Below are positions 62,687 to 64,000 of a stretch of 64,000 nucleotides of DNA, piece after piece. The notes under the pieces are model-generated. The model did no database searches and had not been told where the DNA came from. It saw only the letters and a list, made by a program, of their open reading frames with translations. The stretch comes from Symsagittifera roscoffensis. Lineage: Eukaryota > Xenacoelomorpha > Acoela > Convolutidae. The DNA is taken from contig NC_087066.1 of assembly GCF_963678635.1 (NCBI RefSeq), forward strand, positions 12,260,517 to 12,324,516, given 5' to 3'. The first letter of the stretch is position 1. The number at the start of each line of letters is the position of its first letter. The position numbers were made by a program, and so were the translations under genes.

Positions 62687-63226
62687 GTTCAGACTTTCGA
62701 TACAGAAGTAACGAAATATTTGTGGTCGGGGTGGGTTTTTTTTTCGTCAGACAAATTTCGACTTTCTGACTAGTCACTTTTTACGAAATTTTTTTTATAC
62801 CATTCAAAAGGTATTGTTGTCCTGAGCCTAAATTTGAAAAAATATTTCACTTGTGACCATTTTTCGTAAAGTTATGAGGGTTTAAAGATTGCCATGTTGG
62901 CCATTTTGACCAATTTGGGACAATTAGCGCGCGATATAATTCGCGCTATTAACGCGTAAGCGGAGATTTAATCCGTCTTAGAAATCGTTCCAAATTGTTT
63001 CAAGGAAGCTTATTTGCCAAAAATGATATGTTAATAGGAGCGAAATCTACCATTTTGTACTTTATATAGCGTGTGGTGGGATGATTTTCATAAAAATTTC
63101 AAGTTTTAGAAAACAAAATTTTCATTTTTTTTTATTTCATTTATTTTTTTCATGTTATTACTGCTCCATAAACCTTAAAAGGCAGTCTGGACTTTCAAGG
63201 CTTCCCTCTGATACGAGCAGTCTTGT
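62687..63226 (+). mobile_element. Helentron-like element, tandem neighbour
   Basis: Head-to-tail with the copy ending at 62644 and only about 42 bp away. The ends are GTTCAGACTTTCGATAC and a mutated CAAGGCTTCCCTCTG hairpin before ATACGAGCAGTCTTG. The inner palindrome is GCGCGATATAATTCGCGC. Confidence 0.8.
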
Positions 63227-63739
63227 TATGTTTTTTATGCTCACTGGAAACGTTGATATTGGTGTATTTGTTCTTATAAGGAATTTCTTTCTCTTTTCTA
63301 TTTTTCCGATGAATTGGGTTTGAAAATTTGCTATACATCGGTGTTTTCGTACAAAACTTGTGAGTATTTGATAACCCAACAGATCTACGATGCGATCTAC
63401 AGACCCGGACCCGAGTAGAGTTAGAGAATACCTTGAACATCTGTTTCTAAGTCAAAACGAAGGTGGTTTGAAGTTCACTGCGAGCCAATAACCTCCAAGA
63501 AGTTCCCTGTGAGCCGTTTTCAAATGCTGTCCCTTCAGCAGTTGCCCTTGAAAATGAGGAACCGTTTGTAAAGTTTGTAGCTTGACTTTTGAAAAAAGTG
63601 TGATCGACTGAGTTCGATCCGATGTGGATTTTTTCTCCTGATATACGATTGTCCTGAACGCTAAGATAGGAGATAGAAATTTGAAGGCGCATAGTTTTAC
63701 TTAATCATACGCTAAAAAATTATCTGATCAAGAATCCAA

Positions 63740-64000
63740 TGTAGAAGTTATGAGGGTTTAAAGATTGCTATTTTGGTCAATTTGGGACAATTAACTCGCG
63801 ACATATTTCGCGCTATTAACGCGTAAGCGAGATTTAATCCGTCTTAGAAAGCGTTCCAAATTGATTCAAGGAAGCTTATATGCCATAATTGATTTGTTAA
63901 TAGGAGCAAAATCTATCACTTTGTACTTAATATGGCATGTGGGGGGATGTTTTCACAAAAAATCTCAATTTTTTAGAAAAAAAAAATTATTTTTACTTAT
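63740..64000 (+). mobile_element. Helentron-like element, partial, runs off the window
   Basis: Begins inside the element at GTTATGAGGGTTTAAAGATT and continues through the damaged palindrome (CTCGCGACATATTTCGCGC) and the AATCCGTCTTAGAAA block. The left part is missing and the right end lies beyond the window. Confidence 0.75.

Noticed and set aside
63378-63690. Short coding-like stretch beginning MRSTDPDPSRVREYL.
   Set aside because: It stops within about 30 codons and no family is recognised. It could be a transposon gag relic but is unsupported.
1-64000. Alternative genetic code with TGA as Trp (TGA in gag and in the Cys-loop).
   Set aside because: TAA and TAG stops also interrupt the same relics, genes end normally at TAA, and the Cys-loop position is more likely Arg than Trp.

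Overview
This is a nuclear DNA window from an animal, most likely an invertebrate and possibly an arthropod. The species cannot be fixed from sequence. The grounds are: spliced genes with GT..AG introns, a Cys-loop neurotransmitter-receptor gene, BEL/Pao LTR retrotransposons, a Polinton/adintovirus-type DNA polymerase B, long AT-rich intergenic DNA, tetranucleotide satellites and a 200-base assembly gap. Nothing is bacterial in layout: there are no operons or ribosome binding sites.

Layout. (1) 35-9699: a complete but decayed BEL/Pao retrotransposon on the minus strand, with paired 458-bp LTRs about 94% alike, a primer binding site, a polypurine tract, and gag, protease, RT, RNase H and integrase remnants broken by stops and frameshifts. 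A tRNA-like block with Pol III-type A and B boxes sits inside each LTR. (2) 13241-17360: a broken protein-primed DNA polymerase B of Polinton type, minus strand. (3) 17383-20330: TACA microsatellite DNA, including a nearly identical 1.4-kb tandem duplication. (4) 21126-21325: Ns. 21.5-23.3 kb: a degenerate repeat of roughly 400 bp. (5) 24434-32261: a minus-strand Cys-loop ligand-gated ion channel gene, reconstructed here from six coding exons with matching splice phases. All four membrane segments are present. It carries one in-frame TGA inside the Cys-loop and one frameshift near the N-terminus. (6) 32-42 kb: AT-rich DNA with scattered transposon relics. (7) 42.1-45.3 kb and 59.86-61.9 kb: two complementary pieces of a second, badly decayed BEL/Pao element on the plus strand, flanking (8) 47.7-51.0 kb of repeats rich in ATAATCGATTATAA-like motifs and (9) 51903-58728, a plus-strand four-exon gene for a protein of about 1,175 residues: a NERD nuclease-like domain, a superfamily 1 helicase core and a C-terminal region that I do not recognise.

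A dispersed family recurs throughout (11.6, 34.3, 37.8, 38.1, 54.3, 62.1, 62.7 and 63.7 kb). It has a hairpin near each end and a short inverted repeat that is terminal on one side and subterminal on the other. That structure suggests non-autonomous Helentron-type (rolling-circle) elements. One copy lies in the first intron of the NERD-helicase gene.

The two host genes are not obviously related in function. The window is best read as two host loci in transposon-rich DNA. The NERD-helicase and the Cys-loop gene, whose pore suggests unusual ion selectivity, are the parts most worth following up.
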